Counted from the first letter of the stretch, positions 28,066 to 37,474 are shown. The stretch is DNA of 64,000 bases from Comamonas sp. GB3 AK4-5 (GCF_041320665.1 NZ_CP166730.1:248001-312000), one strand, 5' to 3'. The notes: generated by a model not told the origin, from the letters alone. Numbers and translations: made by a program.

Positions 28066-29193
28066 ATGGAACCAGCATTGAGCCAGATCATCGAGCGCGT
28101 GCGCGCTGCCGTGTCCGACCAGCAAGCCCTGCGTATCCAGGGCGGAGGAAGCAAAAGCTTTCTGGGCCGCGCGCTGCGCGGCGAGCTGCTCGATATGCGT
28201 GCCCTGCAAGGCATCGTCGACTATGAACCCAGCGAACTGGTGGTGACGGTGCGTGCCGGCACGCCGCTGGCGCAGCTGGAGCAGGCCCTGGCCGAAAAAG
28301 GCCAGTCCCTGGCCTTCGAGCCGCCGCACTTTGCCAGCCAGGGCCAGCAGGCCACGGTAGGCGGCATGGTGGCGGCCGGCCTGTCCGGCCCGGCCCGCGC
28401 CAGCGTGGGCGCGGTGCGCGACTATGTGCTGGGCATAGAAATCATCAACGGCCGGGCAGAGCAGCTGCGCTTTGGTGGCCAGGTCATGAAGAACGTGGCG
28501 GGCTATGACGTGTCACGCCTGATGGCGGGCAGCTGGGGCAGCTTGGGCGTGATCACCGAGGTCAGCCTGAAGGTGCTGCCCGTGGCGCCGGCCGAGGCCA
28601 CGCTGCGCTTTGATGGCATCAGCCAGGCCGATGCGCTCCAGCAACTGAATCGCTGGGGCGGCCAGCCCCTGCCGCTGAACGCCAGCTGCTGGATGCAGGA
28701 CCAGGGCCGTGACACGCTGTATGTGCGCCTGCGCGGCGCCACGGCCGCGGTGGAGGCCGCCTGCCGCAGCATGGGCGGCACGCACCTGGACCAGGCCAGC
28801 ACGGCGGCCGACTGGGCCGCCTGCCGCGAGCAGCAACTGCCCTGGTTCACGCAGCGCGCGGCAGACCACTGCCTGTGGCGGCTGTCCGTGCCGCAGACCG
28901 CACCGGTGCTGGCGCTGCCCGCAGGCATTGCGGCCCCGTTGGTGGAATGGCATGGCGGCCTGCGCTGGGTGCAGGCACCGCGCAATGCGGGCCCGGCCTT
29001 GCAGGCCCTGGCCCGCTCCGTGGGCGGCGATGCACTGCTTTTCAGAGCAGAAGACGCAGACAGCATCAGCGGCGCGCCGCTGTTTGATCCACAAAACGCG
29101 GCGGTGCAGCGCATTCACCGCCAGCTGCAGCAGGCCTTTGACCCGGCCGGCATCTTCAATCCCGGGCGTGCCATGGGCGCGGCCTGCGCTTAA
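28066..29193 (+). CDS. glcE: Glycolate oxidase FAD-binding subunit GlcE
   Basis: A 375-residue FAD-binding (PCMH) protein. The N-terminal IQGGGSKSFLGR and the segment QQATVGGMVAAGLSGPARASVG are the FAD-contact motifs of GlcE; the C-terminus ends DPAGIFNPGR, as in the GlcD/GlcE family. Together with GlcD (catalytic) and GlcF (Fe-S) it oxidises glycolate, or D-lactate in some relatives, to glyoxylate at the membrane. No glcD is seen in this window: amtB is the immediate upstream gene. No strong ribosome site precedes ATG 28066. Confidence 0.92.
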   Translation: MEPALSQIIERVRAAVSDQQALRIQGGGSKSFLGRALRGELLDMRALQGIVDYEPSELVVTVRAGTPLAQLEQALAEKGQSLAFEPPHFASQGQQATVGGMVAAGLSGPARASVGAVRDYVLGIEIINGRAEQLRFGGQVMKNVAGYDVSRLMAGSWGSLGVITEVSLKVLPVAPAEATLRFDGISQADALQQLNRWGGQPLPLNASCWMQDQGRDTLYVRLRGATAAVEAACRSMGGTHLDQASTAADWAACREQQLPWFTQRAADHCLWRLSVPQTAPVLALPAGIAAPLVEWHGGLRWVQAPRNAGPALQALARSVGGDALLFRAEDADSISGAPLFDPQNAAVQRIHRQLQQAFDPAGIFNPGRAMGAACA

Positions 29194-29197
29194 GGCA

Positions 29198-29977
29198 GTG
29201 CGCAGGCTGCTGCTGCTCACCACCCGCCAGCGCACCGGTGCATCCAACCGGGCGCTGGGCTATCTGATGGCCTTCAACGCGGGTGCCATCAATGCAGGGG
29301 GCTTTTTGGTGCTGCATTTGTACACCTCGCATATGACGGGTTTTCTGTCCATGTTGGCTGACAACCTGGTGCTGGGCAACACGGCCCTGGTGCTGGCGGC
29401 CCTGGGGGCCTTGCTGTCCTTTTTGTGCGGTGCCACGGTGTCGGCCCTGTTGGTCAACCGGGCGCACCAGCTGCATTTGCGCAGCATTTATGCCCTGCCC
29501 TTGCTGCTGGAGTCCGGGTTGATGCTGGTCTTTGGCCTGCTGGGCGCGGTCACGCTGGTGTGGCACACGCCCTTCACCGTGCCGCTGACGGTGCTGCTGG
29601 TGGCCTTCACCATGGGGGTGCAGAACGCCACGCTGACCAAGATGTCCAGCGCCACCATACGCACCACGCACATGACGGGGGTGCTGACAGACCTGGGCAT
29701 AGAGCTGGGCAAGATGCTGTTCTGGAACCGGGTGGGCCGGCAGGACCCGCACTATGTGCAGGCCAACTGGGCGCGCGTGCGCCTGTTTTGCGGCCTGCTG
29801 TGCATGTTTGTGGGCGGCGGCATTGCCGGGGCCCTGGGCTTCAAGCACCTGGGCTTTATCTGCGTGCTGCCCCTGGCACTGCTGTTGCTGGCAGTGTCGC
29901 TTCCTCCCCTGTGGGCTGATTGGCGCTATGGCCGTCTTTCGCCCGCCGATCCCGACCTGAATGAGACCGGGCATTGA
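29198..29977 (+). CDS. YoaK-like DUF1275 family membrane protein
   Basis: A 259-residue protein with about six to seven membrane segments. NAGAINAGGFLVLHLYTSHMTGFLS and TFTMGVQNATLTK-type stretches are DUF1275 hallmarks (here GVQNATLTKMSSATIRTTHMTG). GTG 29198 is the first plausible start after the glcE stop, giving a four-base gap; an ATG at 29270 would cut the first helix. The family has no firm function. Its position between glcE and glcF, on the same strand, suggests co-transcription with the glycolate oxidase genes, perhaps as a permease. Confidence 0.8.
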   Translation: MRRLLLLTTRQRTGASNRALGYLMAFNAGAINAGGFLVLHLYTSHMTGFLSMLADNLVLGNTALVLAALGALLSFLCGATVSALLVNRAHQLHLRSIYALPLLLESGLMLVFGLLGAVTLVWHTPFTVPLTVLLVAFTMGVQNATLTKMSSATIRTTHMTGVLTDLGIELGKMLFWNRVGRQDPHYVQANWARVRLFCGLLCMFVGGGIAGALGFKHLGFICVLPLALLLLAVSLPPLWADWRYGRLSPADPDLNETGH

Positions 29978-30004
29978 GCCCGGCCGTGACCACGAGACCA
30001 CACC

Positions 30005-31258
30005 ATGCAGACCAACCTCGCCCCCGAATACCGCAGCACGCCCGAAGGCCTGGAGGCCGAAGCCATTTTGCGCAAATGCGTGCACTGCGGTTTTTGCACG
30101 GCCACCTGCCCCACCTACCAGCAGCTGGGCGATGAGCTGGACGGCCCGCGCGGCCGCATCTACCTGATCAAGCAGGTGTTGGAGGGCGCCACGCCCTCCC
30201 GTGCCACGCAGCAGCATCTGGACCGCTGCCTGACCTGCCGCAACTGCGAATCCACCTGCCCCAGCGGCGTGCAATACGGCCATCTGGTGGACATAGGCCG
30301 CAAGGTGGTGGATGCGCAAGTGCCGCGCCCGCTGGGCGAGCGCGTCAAGCGCTGGGCATTGAAGGAGGGCATCAGCTCGCCGCTGTTTGCGCCCGCCATG
30401 AAGCTGGGCCAGGCCGTGCGCCCCTTGCTGCCCGAGGCCCTTCAGGCCAAGGTGCCGCCCAAGAGCGCGCATGGCGTCTGGCCCACGCGTGAGCATGTGC
30501 GCAAGGTGCTGCTGCTGGCCGGCTGTGTCCAGCCCTCCATGCTGCCCAATATCAACTACGCCACGGCGCGGGTGCTGGATGCCGTGGGCATTCAGACCGT
30601 GATTGCCGACAAGGCTGGCTGCTGTGGCGCGGTCAAGTTCCACCTCAACGACCAGGACGCGGCCAAAGACCAGATGCGCGCCAATATCGACGCCTGGTGG
30701 CCCATGGTGGAGGCCGGGCAGGTGGAGGCCGTTGTCAGCAATGCCTCGGGCTGCGGTGCCATGGTCAAGGACTATGCCCATGCGCTGCGGGATGACGCGG
30801 CCTACGCGGCCAAGGCCCAGCGCGTCAGCACCCTGGCACGCGATCTGAGCGAGCTGCTGCCAGCCCTGCTGCCCGAGCTGGCCGACAAGCTGGCTGGCCG
30901 CGCCCAGGTGCCCCGGCAGCCCATGGCCTACCACCCGCCCTGCACGCTGCAGCATGCGCAAAAGATCAAGGGTGTGGTCGAGGCCAATCTGGGCAAGCTG
31001 GGCTTTCAGCTGCGCACGGCGCGCACCGAGTCGCACCTGTGCTGTGGCTCGGCCGGCACCTATTCCATCTTGCAGTCCGACATGGCCCAGCAGCTGCGCA
31101 CGCGCAAGCTGGATGCGCTGGACGAGGCGTTTGAAGGTGGTGCACCCGCTGCCATTCTCTCGGCCAATATCGGTTGCATCACCCATTTGCAGGCCGGCAC
31201 GGCCATCCCGGTGAAACACTGGGTGGAGGTGCTGGATGAAGCATTAACACCCCCCTGA
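30005..31258 (+). CDS. glcF: Glycolate oxidase iron-sulfur subunit GlcF
   Basis: A 417-residue protein with two 4Fe-4S motifs near the N-terminus (KCVHCGFCTATCP, about residues 24-36; RCLTCRNCESTCP, about 75-87) and two CCG domains (GCCGAV near 206; CCGSAGTYS near 342) that bind further clusters in this heterodisulfide-reductase-like family. It carries electrons from GlcD/GlcE to the quinone pool. The stop TGA at 31256-31258 lies inside an intergenic repeat, so the last residues (TPP) are repeat-derived. Confidence 0.94.
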   Translation: MQTNLAPEYRSTPEGLEAEAILRKCVHCGFCTATCPTYQQLGDELDGPRGRIYLIKQVLEGATPSRATQQHLDRCLTCRNCESTCPSGVQYGHLVDIGRKVVDAQVPRPLGERVKRWALKEGISSPLFAPAMKLGQAVRPLLPEALQAKVPPKSAHGVWPTREHVRKVLLLAGCVQPSMLPNINYATARVLDAVGIQTVIADKAGCCGAVKFHLNDQDAAKDQMRANIDAWWPMVEAGQVEAVVSNASGCGAMVKDYAHALRDDAAYAAKAQRVSTLARDLSELLPALLPELADKLAGRAQVPRQPMAYHPPCTLQHAQKIKGVVEANLGKLGFQLRTARTESHLCCGSAGTYSILQSDMAQQLRTRKLDALDEAFEGGAPAAILSANIGCITHLQAGTAIPVKHWVEVLDEALTPP

Positions 31259-31380
31259 GTCGCTGCGCGCCTTCCCCCCGCTCTTCGCTCGCTGCGCTCG
31301 CGGGCGTGGGGACGCTGCCAGCGCGGCGGTGCGGCCCTTGCGCGGCAGCCCTGATCTGGGCCGTGCCGGTTTTGTACAGT
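31248..31380. repeat. Three-hairpin intergenic repeat that supplies the glcF stop codon
   Basis: The CACCCCCCTGAG end overlaps the 3' end of glcF and its TGA is the glcF stop. Hairpin-3 arms are GCTGCC (31314-31319) and GGCAGC (31344-31349), a different but self-complementary pair from copy 1. A GCCGGTTTTGTACAG tail follows. Confidence 0.85.
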
Positions 31381-31527
31381 GTGTGCGGTGTGCAGCAATG
31401 TGGAAAAACGGTGCGAGGCTAGAGTGGTATCCCCGCGCTGCCGGCCAGCACCTCAGCCGTCTCTGCCCGCTGCCGCGCCAATGCTGGCATGATGGCGGGC
31501 TTGTTTTTTGTCGCCAATGGCCTGCCC

Positions 31528-32307
31528 ATGACCGAACCCGTGTCCTCTCTTCCCGAAACCCCGGCCTCCGACGCCGTTGCCGCACAGCCCGTACCCGTCG
31601 TACAGGCCGAAGCAGGTGCCCGTCGCCGCAACCGGCGTGGCGGGCGGGGACGTGCCGCCGCACCGGCCGGCGCTGCCACGGCTGCCGCGCAGCCCGCTGC
31701 CAGCGCTCGCACTGCGCGCCCTCCCCATCCCGTGCTGCTGCAACTGGCGCAGCAGTACCCGGCCCTGTTCGGTGACAGCCCCAAGCCGCTCAAGCGCGGT
31801 GTGTTCCAGGATCTGCAAGCCGCATTGGGCGAAGCGCTGGAAAAAGACGGGCTGAAGCAGGCGCTGGCGCTGCATACCCGCTCCACCCGCTACCTGAACG
31901 CCGTGGCCTCCGGCATGGCCCGCCATGATCTGCAAGGTGTGGAAGTGGAAGCCATGGCGCCCGAGCATGTGCTGCATGCGCTGATGGAAGTCTTCCGCCG
32001 CAAAAAGCCGCGCGAGGGCGAAGACCTGCAGGCCAAGCTGGCCCGCCGCATCGGTCTGGCCTTTGTGGACAGCGGCCTTTCACGCGATGCCTATCTGGAA
32101 AAAGTGCAGCTGCGTGACCCCGACGCCCAGGCGATGGTGGAAGCCGCCCTGGCCGAAGTGGCTGCGCAAGACGCTCGCGCCGAGGCCGTGCTGCGTGCCT
32201 TTGAAGGCAGCGGTGCGGATACGGTGGAGGCGTTTGCCGATATGTATGGCATGAATATTCACCAGGTTCAGCGCCAGCTCCAACGCGCCAAACAACTGAA
32301 AGCCTGA
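31528..32307 (+). CDS. ProQ/FinO-domain RNA chaperone
   Basis: A 259-residue protein with a ProQ/FinO domain at about residues 66-180 (HPVLLQLAQQYPALFGD, then LHTRSTRYLNAV). The domain binds structured RNA such as the 3' ends of mRNAs and sRNAs. The N-terminus has an acidic-neutral stretch then an Arg/Gly cluster RRRNRRGGRGR (residues 32-42), like an RGG RNA-binding tail; this lies ahead of the domain, unlike E. coli ProQ. ATG 31528 is chosen over 31489 because it starts after a hydrophobic stretch not seen in the family. A family-3 repeat begins 11 bases after the stop. Confidence 0.85.
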   Translation: MTEPVSSLPETPASDAVAAQPVPVVQAEAGARRRNRRGGRGRAAAPAGAATAAAQPAASARTARPPHPVLLQLAQQYPALFGDSPKPLKRGVFQDLQAALGEALEKDGLKQALALHTRSTRYLNAVASGMARHDLQGVEVEAMAPEHVLHALMEVFRRKKPREGEDLQAKLARRIGLAFVDSGLSRDAYLEKVQLRDPDAQAMVEAALAEVAAQDARAEAVLRAFEGSGADTVEAFADMYGMNIHQVQRQLQRAKQLKA

Positions 32308-32318
32308 TGCTTTCCTGA

Positions 32319-32481
32319 GATGGACGTCCTTGCTGGAGGGCGTCCATACAGCGCCTCATGCTTTGTTGTGCGCCCTTGCCGTGCGAGAGCACTGTCTGCG
32401 GGCACACGTCGCGCCTGAGACGCTGTCTGGCCGTTGTGGGGATGGATTAGCGCCAGTTGGGCCTGTTCGGCCCGCTCCGGC
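32319..32481 (+). repeat. Family-3 repeat, copy A, after proQ
   Basis: This roughly 163-bp stretch opens with an 11-bp hairpin (ATGGACGTCCT with AGGGCGTCCAT). It continues through CATGCTTTGTTG, CGCCCTTGCCGTGCGAG, GTCGCGCCTGAGACGCTGTCTGG and ends at GCCCGCTCCGGC. It is closely similar along its length to the reverse complement of 54337-54503, so it is a dispersed element placed just after the proQ stop. Confidence 0.75.
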
Positions 32482-32498
32482 AAACCAATGCCTTGTGC

Positions 32499-32996
<498 letters not shown>

Positions 32997-33044
32997 GGTG
33001 CCTCCTTGGATGGGCGCCATCTTGCCATGCACTGCCAAGCCACT

Positions 33045-33932
33045 TCAAGCCTTGCGGCGGCGCCCCTGCAAGGTGGCAAGCAAGGCCCCGCTGATGATCA
33101 GGGCTCCTCCCAGCAACATGCGCGGGGTGAGCTCCGTGGCGCCCAGCAACCAGGCCGAGGCGGTGGCGAACAGCACTTCGGACAGCATGATCAGCGAGGT
33201 GGTGGCCGTGGGCAGGCGGGCCGCGCCAAATTGCAGCGCCCAGTTGCCCACCGATACCAGTAGCGCCATGCCCACGGCGCACAGCACCCAGGTGGTCTGC
33301 AGCGCGGGCAGGCCGGGCAGCATGCCCAATTGGTAGCCCGCAGTGGCGGTTGCCAGGCCCATGAGGGTGCAGCCCAGGAACATGGCCAGCATGCGCGAGG
33401 TGCCAGGCACCTCATTGGTGCGGCGCAGGATGACATTGGTCACGGCAAAGCAAAAGCCACCCAACAGGGCCAGGTAGTCGGGCAGTGCGATATCGGCCGT
33501 CAGGCTGTCCCAGTTGGCGCCGGCAGGCACGATGACCAGGCCCATGCCGCCAAAGGCCAGTGCCAGGCGCAGCAGGCCTTGGGGCGTGGGGCGCTCGCCC
33601 AGAAAGCGCCAGGCCAGCAGCACTGCCCAGGCGGGCATGAGATAGAAGAGCAAGATCACCCGCACCACATCGCCGGTGGAGCTGGCGGTGTTGAAGGCCA
33701 CATTCGTCAGCCCGGACGACAGGGCCAGCAGCCACAGCGCCGGCTGGGCCAGCAACACCTTCCAGGCGCGCGGCACCAGCAGCGTGGTGCTCAGCACCAG
33801 GGCGCTGTAGATCAGCGAGGTGGCCCAGGGCGCGGCCAGGCCGGCCGCGTGCATGGTTTTGAAGGGCCACCAGGACAGGCCCCAGACCATGGCGTTGAAC
33901 AGCAGGGCGAAATACGGTGCGGAAGCAGGCAT
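33045..33932 (-). CDS. DMT/EamA family transporter
   Basis: A 295-residue protein with ten hydrophobic helices in two EamA repeats (first repeat includes NAMVWGLSWWPFKTM; second starts near DYLALLGGFCFAVTNVILRR). The first repeat carries the family's conserved Trp-Gly motif. Members export amino acids or metabolites; the substrate is unknown. It ends in a basic RRRKA tail. It lies between gpx and lplT, all on the minus strand. Confidence 0.88.
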   Translation of the reverse strand: MPASAPYFALLFNAMVWGLSWWPFKTMHAAGLAAPWATSLIYSALVLSTTLLVPRAWKVLLAQPALWLLALSSGLTNVAFNTASSTGDVVRVILLFYLMPAWAVLLAWRFLGERPTPQGLLRLALAFGGMGLVIVPAGANWDSLTADIALPDYLALLGGFCFAVTNVILRRTNEVPGTSRMLAMFLGCTLMGLATATAGYQLGMLPGLPALQTTWVLCAVGMALLVSVGNWALQFGAARLPTATTSLIMLSEVLFATASAWLLGATELTPRMLLGGALIISGALLATLQGRRRKA

Positions 33933-34008
33933 GGGTAAAAACGAATCCGGCGCAGGTGGTGCCTGCGCCGGATGCTATGAAAACAAGAGTTTGGCGACGA
34001 GGCGGAGG

Positions 34009-35298
34009 TCAGTGGTGGTCGTGGCGGGCAATGGTCAGCAGCCGGCGCACTTCGCCGCCGTGATGGCGGCAGTTGTACACATACCAGCGGCCGATCAGCC
34101 ACATGGTGACGGCCACGATCAGGCCAAAGCCGGTGATGGCGCCATAGGCCGAAACGCCCAGCATGGTGGCCAGCGCATACAGCCCGCCCAGGCCCAGTAT
34201 GCAGGCCTGCTCGTTGAAATTCTGCACCGCGATCGAGCGGCCTGCACCCATGAGGTCATGGCCGCGGTGCTGCAGCAGGGCATTCATGGGCACCACCAGA
34301 AAGCCGCCCAGGGCCCCCAGCAGCACCAGGAAGGGAATCGCAATCCACAGCTGGCCGATGAAGTTCATGCAGATCACCAGCAGGCCCATGGCAATGCCCA
34401 TGGGAATCACCCGCGTGGCGTGCTGCAGGCGCATGCGCATGGAAGCCAGCACCGCGCCGGCAGCCGTGCCGATGGCCACCACGCCCACCAGGGCCGATGC
34501 CTGGGTGGTGCCATAGCCCAGGGCCACGGCGGCCCAGGCCAGCACGATGTAACGCAGATTACCGGACACGCCCCAGAACAAGGTGGTGGTGGACAGCGAG
34601 ATCTGGCCTAACTTATCGCGCCACAGGCGGCGGTTGCAATCCCAGAAATCGGGCAGCAGCGCCAGCGTGGCCTTGGCCAGGCTTTGTTCCGGGTGCTGGC
34701 GCATGGGCACCAGCGCGGCGCTGGTGCGGGGGATGCGCAGATTGAAGATGGCGGCCAGGGCGTAGACAAAGATCAGCAGGGCAATGGCGGCCTCGGCGGG
34801 GTTGTCCACAAAGGGCAGATTCAGTGCCAGCAGATAGGGCGCCACCATGGGGCCTACCAGCTGCCCGCCCAGCAGCACGCCCAGGATGATGGAGGTGATG
34901 GTCAGCCCCTCGATCCAGCCATTGGCCTTGACCAGCTGGGAGGGCGGCAGCAGCTCGGTGAGGATGCCGTACTTGGCCGGCGAATATGCGGCGGCGCCCA
35001 GGCCCACCACGGCATAGGCCAGCAGCGGGTGGTGGCCTATCAGCATCATCAAGCAGCCCGCCACCTTGATGGCATTGCTGATGAACATCACCCGGCCCTT
35101 GGGCAAGGCATCGGCAAAAGCGCCCACAAAGGGCGCCAAGATCACATAGAACAGGGCGAACATGGGCACCAGGGCCGCACGTTGCCATTCGGGGGCGCCG
35201 GAAGTGCGCAGGAGTTCGACCGCGGTGACAAACAGGGCATTGTCGGCCAGCGAGCTGAAGAACTGCGCCGACATGATGGTGTAGAAACCGCGCTTCAT
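34009..35298 (-). CDS. lplT: Lysophospholipid transporter LplT
   Basis: A 429-residue MFS protein with 12 helices. It opens MKRGFYTIMSAQFFSSLADNALF, the LplT hallmark (short pieces: AQFFSSLADNALF), and has the AAYSPAKYGILTELLP loop near residue 105. LplT flips lysophospholipids across the inner membrane for re-acylation by Aas; no aas gene is next to it here. The C-terminus is His-rich (RHDHH). It is divergent from alr across 140 bases. Confidence 0.92.
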   Translation of the reverse strand: MKRGFYTIMSAQFFSSLADNALFVTAVELLRTSGAPEWQRAALVPMFALFYVILAPFVGAFADALPKGRVMFISNAIKVAGCLMMLIGHHPLLAYAVVGLGAAAYSPAKYGILTELLPPSQLVKANGWIEGLTITSIILGVLLGGQLVGPMVAPYLLALNLPFVDNPAEAAIALLIFVYALAAIFNLRIPRTSAALVPMRQHPEQSLAKATLALLPDFWDCNRRLWRDKLGQISLSTTTLFWGVSGNLRYIVLAWAAVALGYGTTQASALVGVVAIGTAAGAVLASMRMRLQHATRVIPMGIAMGLLVICMNFIGQLWIAIPFLVLLGALGGFLVVPMNALLQHRGHDLMGAGRSIAVQNFNEQACILGLGGLYALATMLGVSAYGAITGFGLIVAVTMWLIGRWYVYNCRHHGGEVRRLLTIARHDHH

Positions 35299-35438
35299 GG
35301 AGGGGGAGATCGCTATTAGAAGAGCTAATGACAGCGCTATTCTGAACCTGGGGCAAAGTGACTGGCGGTTATATCACGCAGCCCTGCGCAGGGAGTGCCA
35401 GAATTCCGTACTTCTTTTCCCTAGCTCTGACTTCTGCC

Positions 35439-36536
35439 ATGCCACGTCCCATACAGGCCACCATCCACTTGCAAGCCCTGCGCCACAACCTGGAGCGCGC
35501 ACGCCAGGCCGCCCCTGATGCGCGGCTGTGGGCGGTGGTCAAGGCCAATGCCTACGGCCATGGCATAGAGCATGTGTTCGATGGTCTGCGCGCCACCGAC
35601 GGCTTCGCCCTGCTGGAGCTGTCCGAGGCCGAGCGCATACGCCGCCTGGGCTGGCGTGGTCCGATCCTGTTGCTGGAAGGGGTATTCGAGGCCCGTGACC
35701 TGGAGCTGTGCTCGCGCCTGGGCGTGTGGCATTCGGTGCACTGCGACCAGCAGATCGACTGGCTGGCTGCCCACAAGACGCAGATGCCCCACCGCGTGTT
35801 TTTGAAGATGAACAGCGGCATGAACCGCCTGGGCTTTACCCCCGAGCGCTTTCGCAGCGCCTATGCCCGGCTGAATGCGCTGACCCAGGTGGAAGAAATC
35901 TCCTTCATCACCCACTTCAGCGATGCGGACGGCCCGCGTGGCATTGCCCAGCAGCTGGATGCTTTTTTGCACGCCACGCAGGACCTGCCGGGCGAGCGCA
36001 GCGTGTGCAACAGCGCCGCCACCTTGCTGCATGGCATGGAGGCCCGCACGCGCAATGACTGGGTGCGCCCCGGCATCGTGCTGTATGGCAGCGCACCCGA
36101 CTACCCCACCCACAGCGCGGCCGACTGGGGCTTGCAGCCGGCCATGACCCTGTCCACCCAGGTGATTGGCGTGCAGGAGCTGGCGGCCGGCGACACCGTG
36201 GGCTATGGCTCCACCTTCACCGCCGACGGCCCCATGCGCACCGGCATCATCGCCTGCGGCTATGCCGACGGTTACCCGCGCCACTGCGGCACCGGCACGC
36301 CGGTGCTGGTGAACGGCGTGCGCACCCGCGTGCTGGGCCGCGTCAGCATGGACATGCTGAATGTGGACCTGACCCCCGTGCCCGACGCTGGCATGGGCAG
36401 CGAGGTCACGCTGTGGGGTGTGGCCAGCAATGGCGCCCAGTTGCCCATCGATGAAGTGGCTGCGGCCGCAGGCACCGTGGGCTATGAGCTGATGTGCGCG
36501 GTGGCGCCACGGGTGCCTTTTGCATGCACCCCCTGA
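35439..36536 (+). CDS. alr: Alanine racemase
   Basis: A 365-residue PLP enzyme. The PLP lysine is in [11 protein letters not shown] (about residue 34) and the second catalytic base Tyr in VGYGSTF (about 254); the R-containing GYADGYPRH and RVSMDML follow. It makes D-alanine for peptidoglycan. ATG 35439 gives the usual N-terminus [15 protein letters not shown]; a longer frame is unlikely. The TGA stop is part of an intergenic repeat, so the tail CTP is repeat-derived. Confidence 0.95.
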   Translation: MPRPIQATIHLQALRHNLERARQAAPDARLWAVVKANAYGHGIEHVFDGLRATDGFALLELSEAERIRRLGWRGPILLLEGVFEARDLELCSRLGVWHSVHCDQQIDWLAAHKTQMPHRVFLKMNSGMNRLGFTPERFRSAYARLNALTQVEEISFITHFSDADGPRGIAQQLDAFLHATQDLPGERSVCNSAATLLHGMEARTRNDWVRPGIVLYGSAPDYPTHSAADWGLQPAMTLSTQVIGVQELAAGDTVGYGSTFTADGPMRTGIIACGYADGYPRHCGTGTPVLVNGVRTRVLGRVSMDMLNVDLTPVPDAGMGSEVTLWGVASNGAQLPIDEVAAAAGTVGYELMCAVAPRVPFACTP

Positions 36537-36695
36537 GGCGCTGACGCGCCTTCCCCCTCTCTGACGCTACGCGCCGGAGGGGGACGACAGCCTCGCTGCG
36601 GGGCGGCCCTTGCTCGCTGTCCCTGACCTCGGTCACGCCAGTTTTGTACGCTCTGCCTTGCCCCTCGCCCGCTTGCGGGAGAGGGGGGAGGGTTC
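36527..36695. repeat. Three-hairpin repeat with type-2 module; supplies the alr stop codon
   Basis: GCACCCCCTGAGG overlaps the alr 3' end and its TGA (36534-36536) is the alr stop. Hairpin-3 arms are GACAGC (36586-36591) and GCTGTC (36616-36621). A CCAGTTTTGTACGC linker then leads into a type-2 module (CTCGCCC, CTTGCGGGAG, AGGGGGGAGGG). From here to 36858 I see nothing else. Confidence 0.82.
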
Positions 36696-36858
36696 GTTGC
36701 ACACAGCAGCGTAGTAGCTCCCGCATACGCTTACGCCTCTTCCAGCTGCGCCGCGTGGGGGCGAGGATGCGCCTTTGTCCTTGAGCGCGTTGCGGAGGGT
36801 GTTCGCCAGCGGCTCAGATAGAGCCCTCGGCTGGGGGTAGACAGTTTCGCGGCGCTGG

Positions 36859-37371
36859 TCAGTCGTGCAGCGGGTTGGGGTGTTCGCAGACGTCGGCGGC
36901 GCTGCCATCGGCCTTGCAGGGCAGGGGCAAGGCGTGCAGCTGGGCATGCATCTGGCGCAGGCCGGCCAAGAGCTCACGTTGCTGCGCGGCAGGCATGGTC
37001 TGCAGCATCTGTTCTCCCAGTTGGTTGCGGTGATTGCGCAATGCGGTGAAGGCGGTTTCTCCCTGGGCGCTCAGGCGCAGGCAGCGGCTGCGCTTGTCCT
37101 GGGGGTGGGGCACGCGCTCCAGCCACTGGGCGGTTTCCATCTGCTGCAGCATGCGTGCCACCTGGGCCTTGTCGGCGCCGGTGTAGGCCACCAGGTCCTT
37201 GTGGGTACACAGAGGGTTGCGGCCCACGTAGAGCAGTATCTTCAACTCATTGGGTGTCAGCGGCAGCGGCAATGCCTGGGCCTCCAGGGTGGCGCGCATC
37301 TGGCGGCGGTAGGCCAGTGTCAGGTCATGCAGGGTGTCCAGCACGGCAGAGGGCAGCGGGGTGTGGTCCAT
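36859..37371 (-). CDS. MarR family transcriptional regulator
   Basis: A 170-residue MarR protein with the winged helix at about residues 40-105: LTPNELKILLYVGRNP, then the recognition helix ADKAQVARMLQQME and the wing HPQDKRSRCLRLSAQG with the usual DxRS. ATG 37371 is used; a TTG at 37395 would add eight residues. It is divergent from the siderophore-interacting reductase and two matching palindromes lie between them, so it probably represses that gene and itself. The effector is unknown. Confidence 0.9.
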   Translation of the reverse strand: MDHTPLPSAVLDTLHDLTLAYRRQMRATLEAQALPLPLTPNELKILLYVGRNPLCTHKDLVAYTGADKAQVARMLQQMETAQWLERVPHPQDKRSRCLRLSAQGETAFTALRNHRNQLGEQMLQTMPAAQQRELLAGLRQMHAQLHALPLPCKADGSAADVCEHPNPLHD

Positions 37372-37410
37372 CGGTGTTCGTGTAGGCAGGGACAAAGTAG
37401 GGCTATGTCG

Positions 37411-37423
37411 TTGACAAAGTCAA
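37411..37423. promoter_or_regulatory. MarR-type operator 1, overlapping the -35 box
   Basis: TTGACAAAGTCAA is a perfect palindrome around AAA. It contains the TTGACA -35 of the plus-strand promoter, so binding would block RNA polymerase. It pairs with operator 2, 31 bases away. Confidence 0.6.
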
Positions 37424-37440
37424 TAACCAGCGGGTATCTT
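37411..37440 (+). promoter_or_regulatory. Sigma-70-type promoter of the siderophore-interacting protein gene
   Basis: -35 TTGACA (37411-37416) and a -10-like TATCTT (37435-37440) are separated by 18 bases, 34 bases before the gene's ATG. Both operators flank the -10. Confidence 0.5.
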
Positions 37441-37441
37441 G

Positions 37442-37454
37442 TTGACTAAATCAA
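37442..37454. promoter_or_regulatory. MarR-type operator 2
   Basis: TTGACTAAATCAA repeats the arms of operator 1 (TTGA/TCAA), with centres 31 bp apart, close to three helical turns, so two dimers could bind one face of the DNA. It sits just after the -10 box. Confidence 0.6.
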
Positions 37455-37474
37455 CATTCTAAGCAGGAGCGCGC

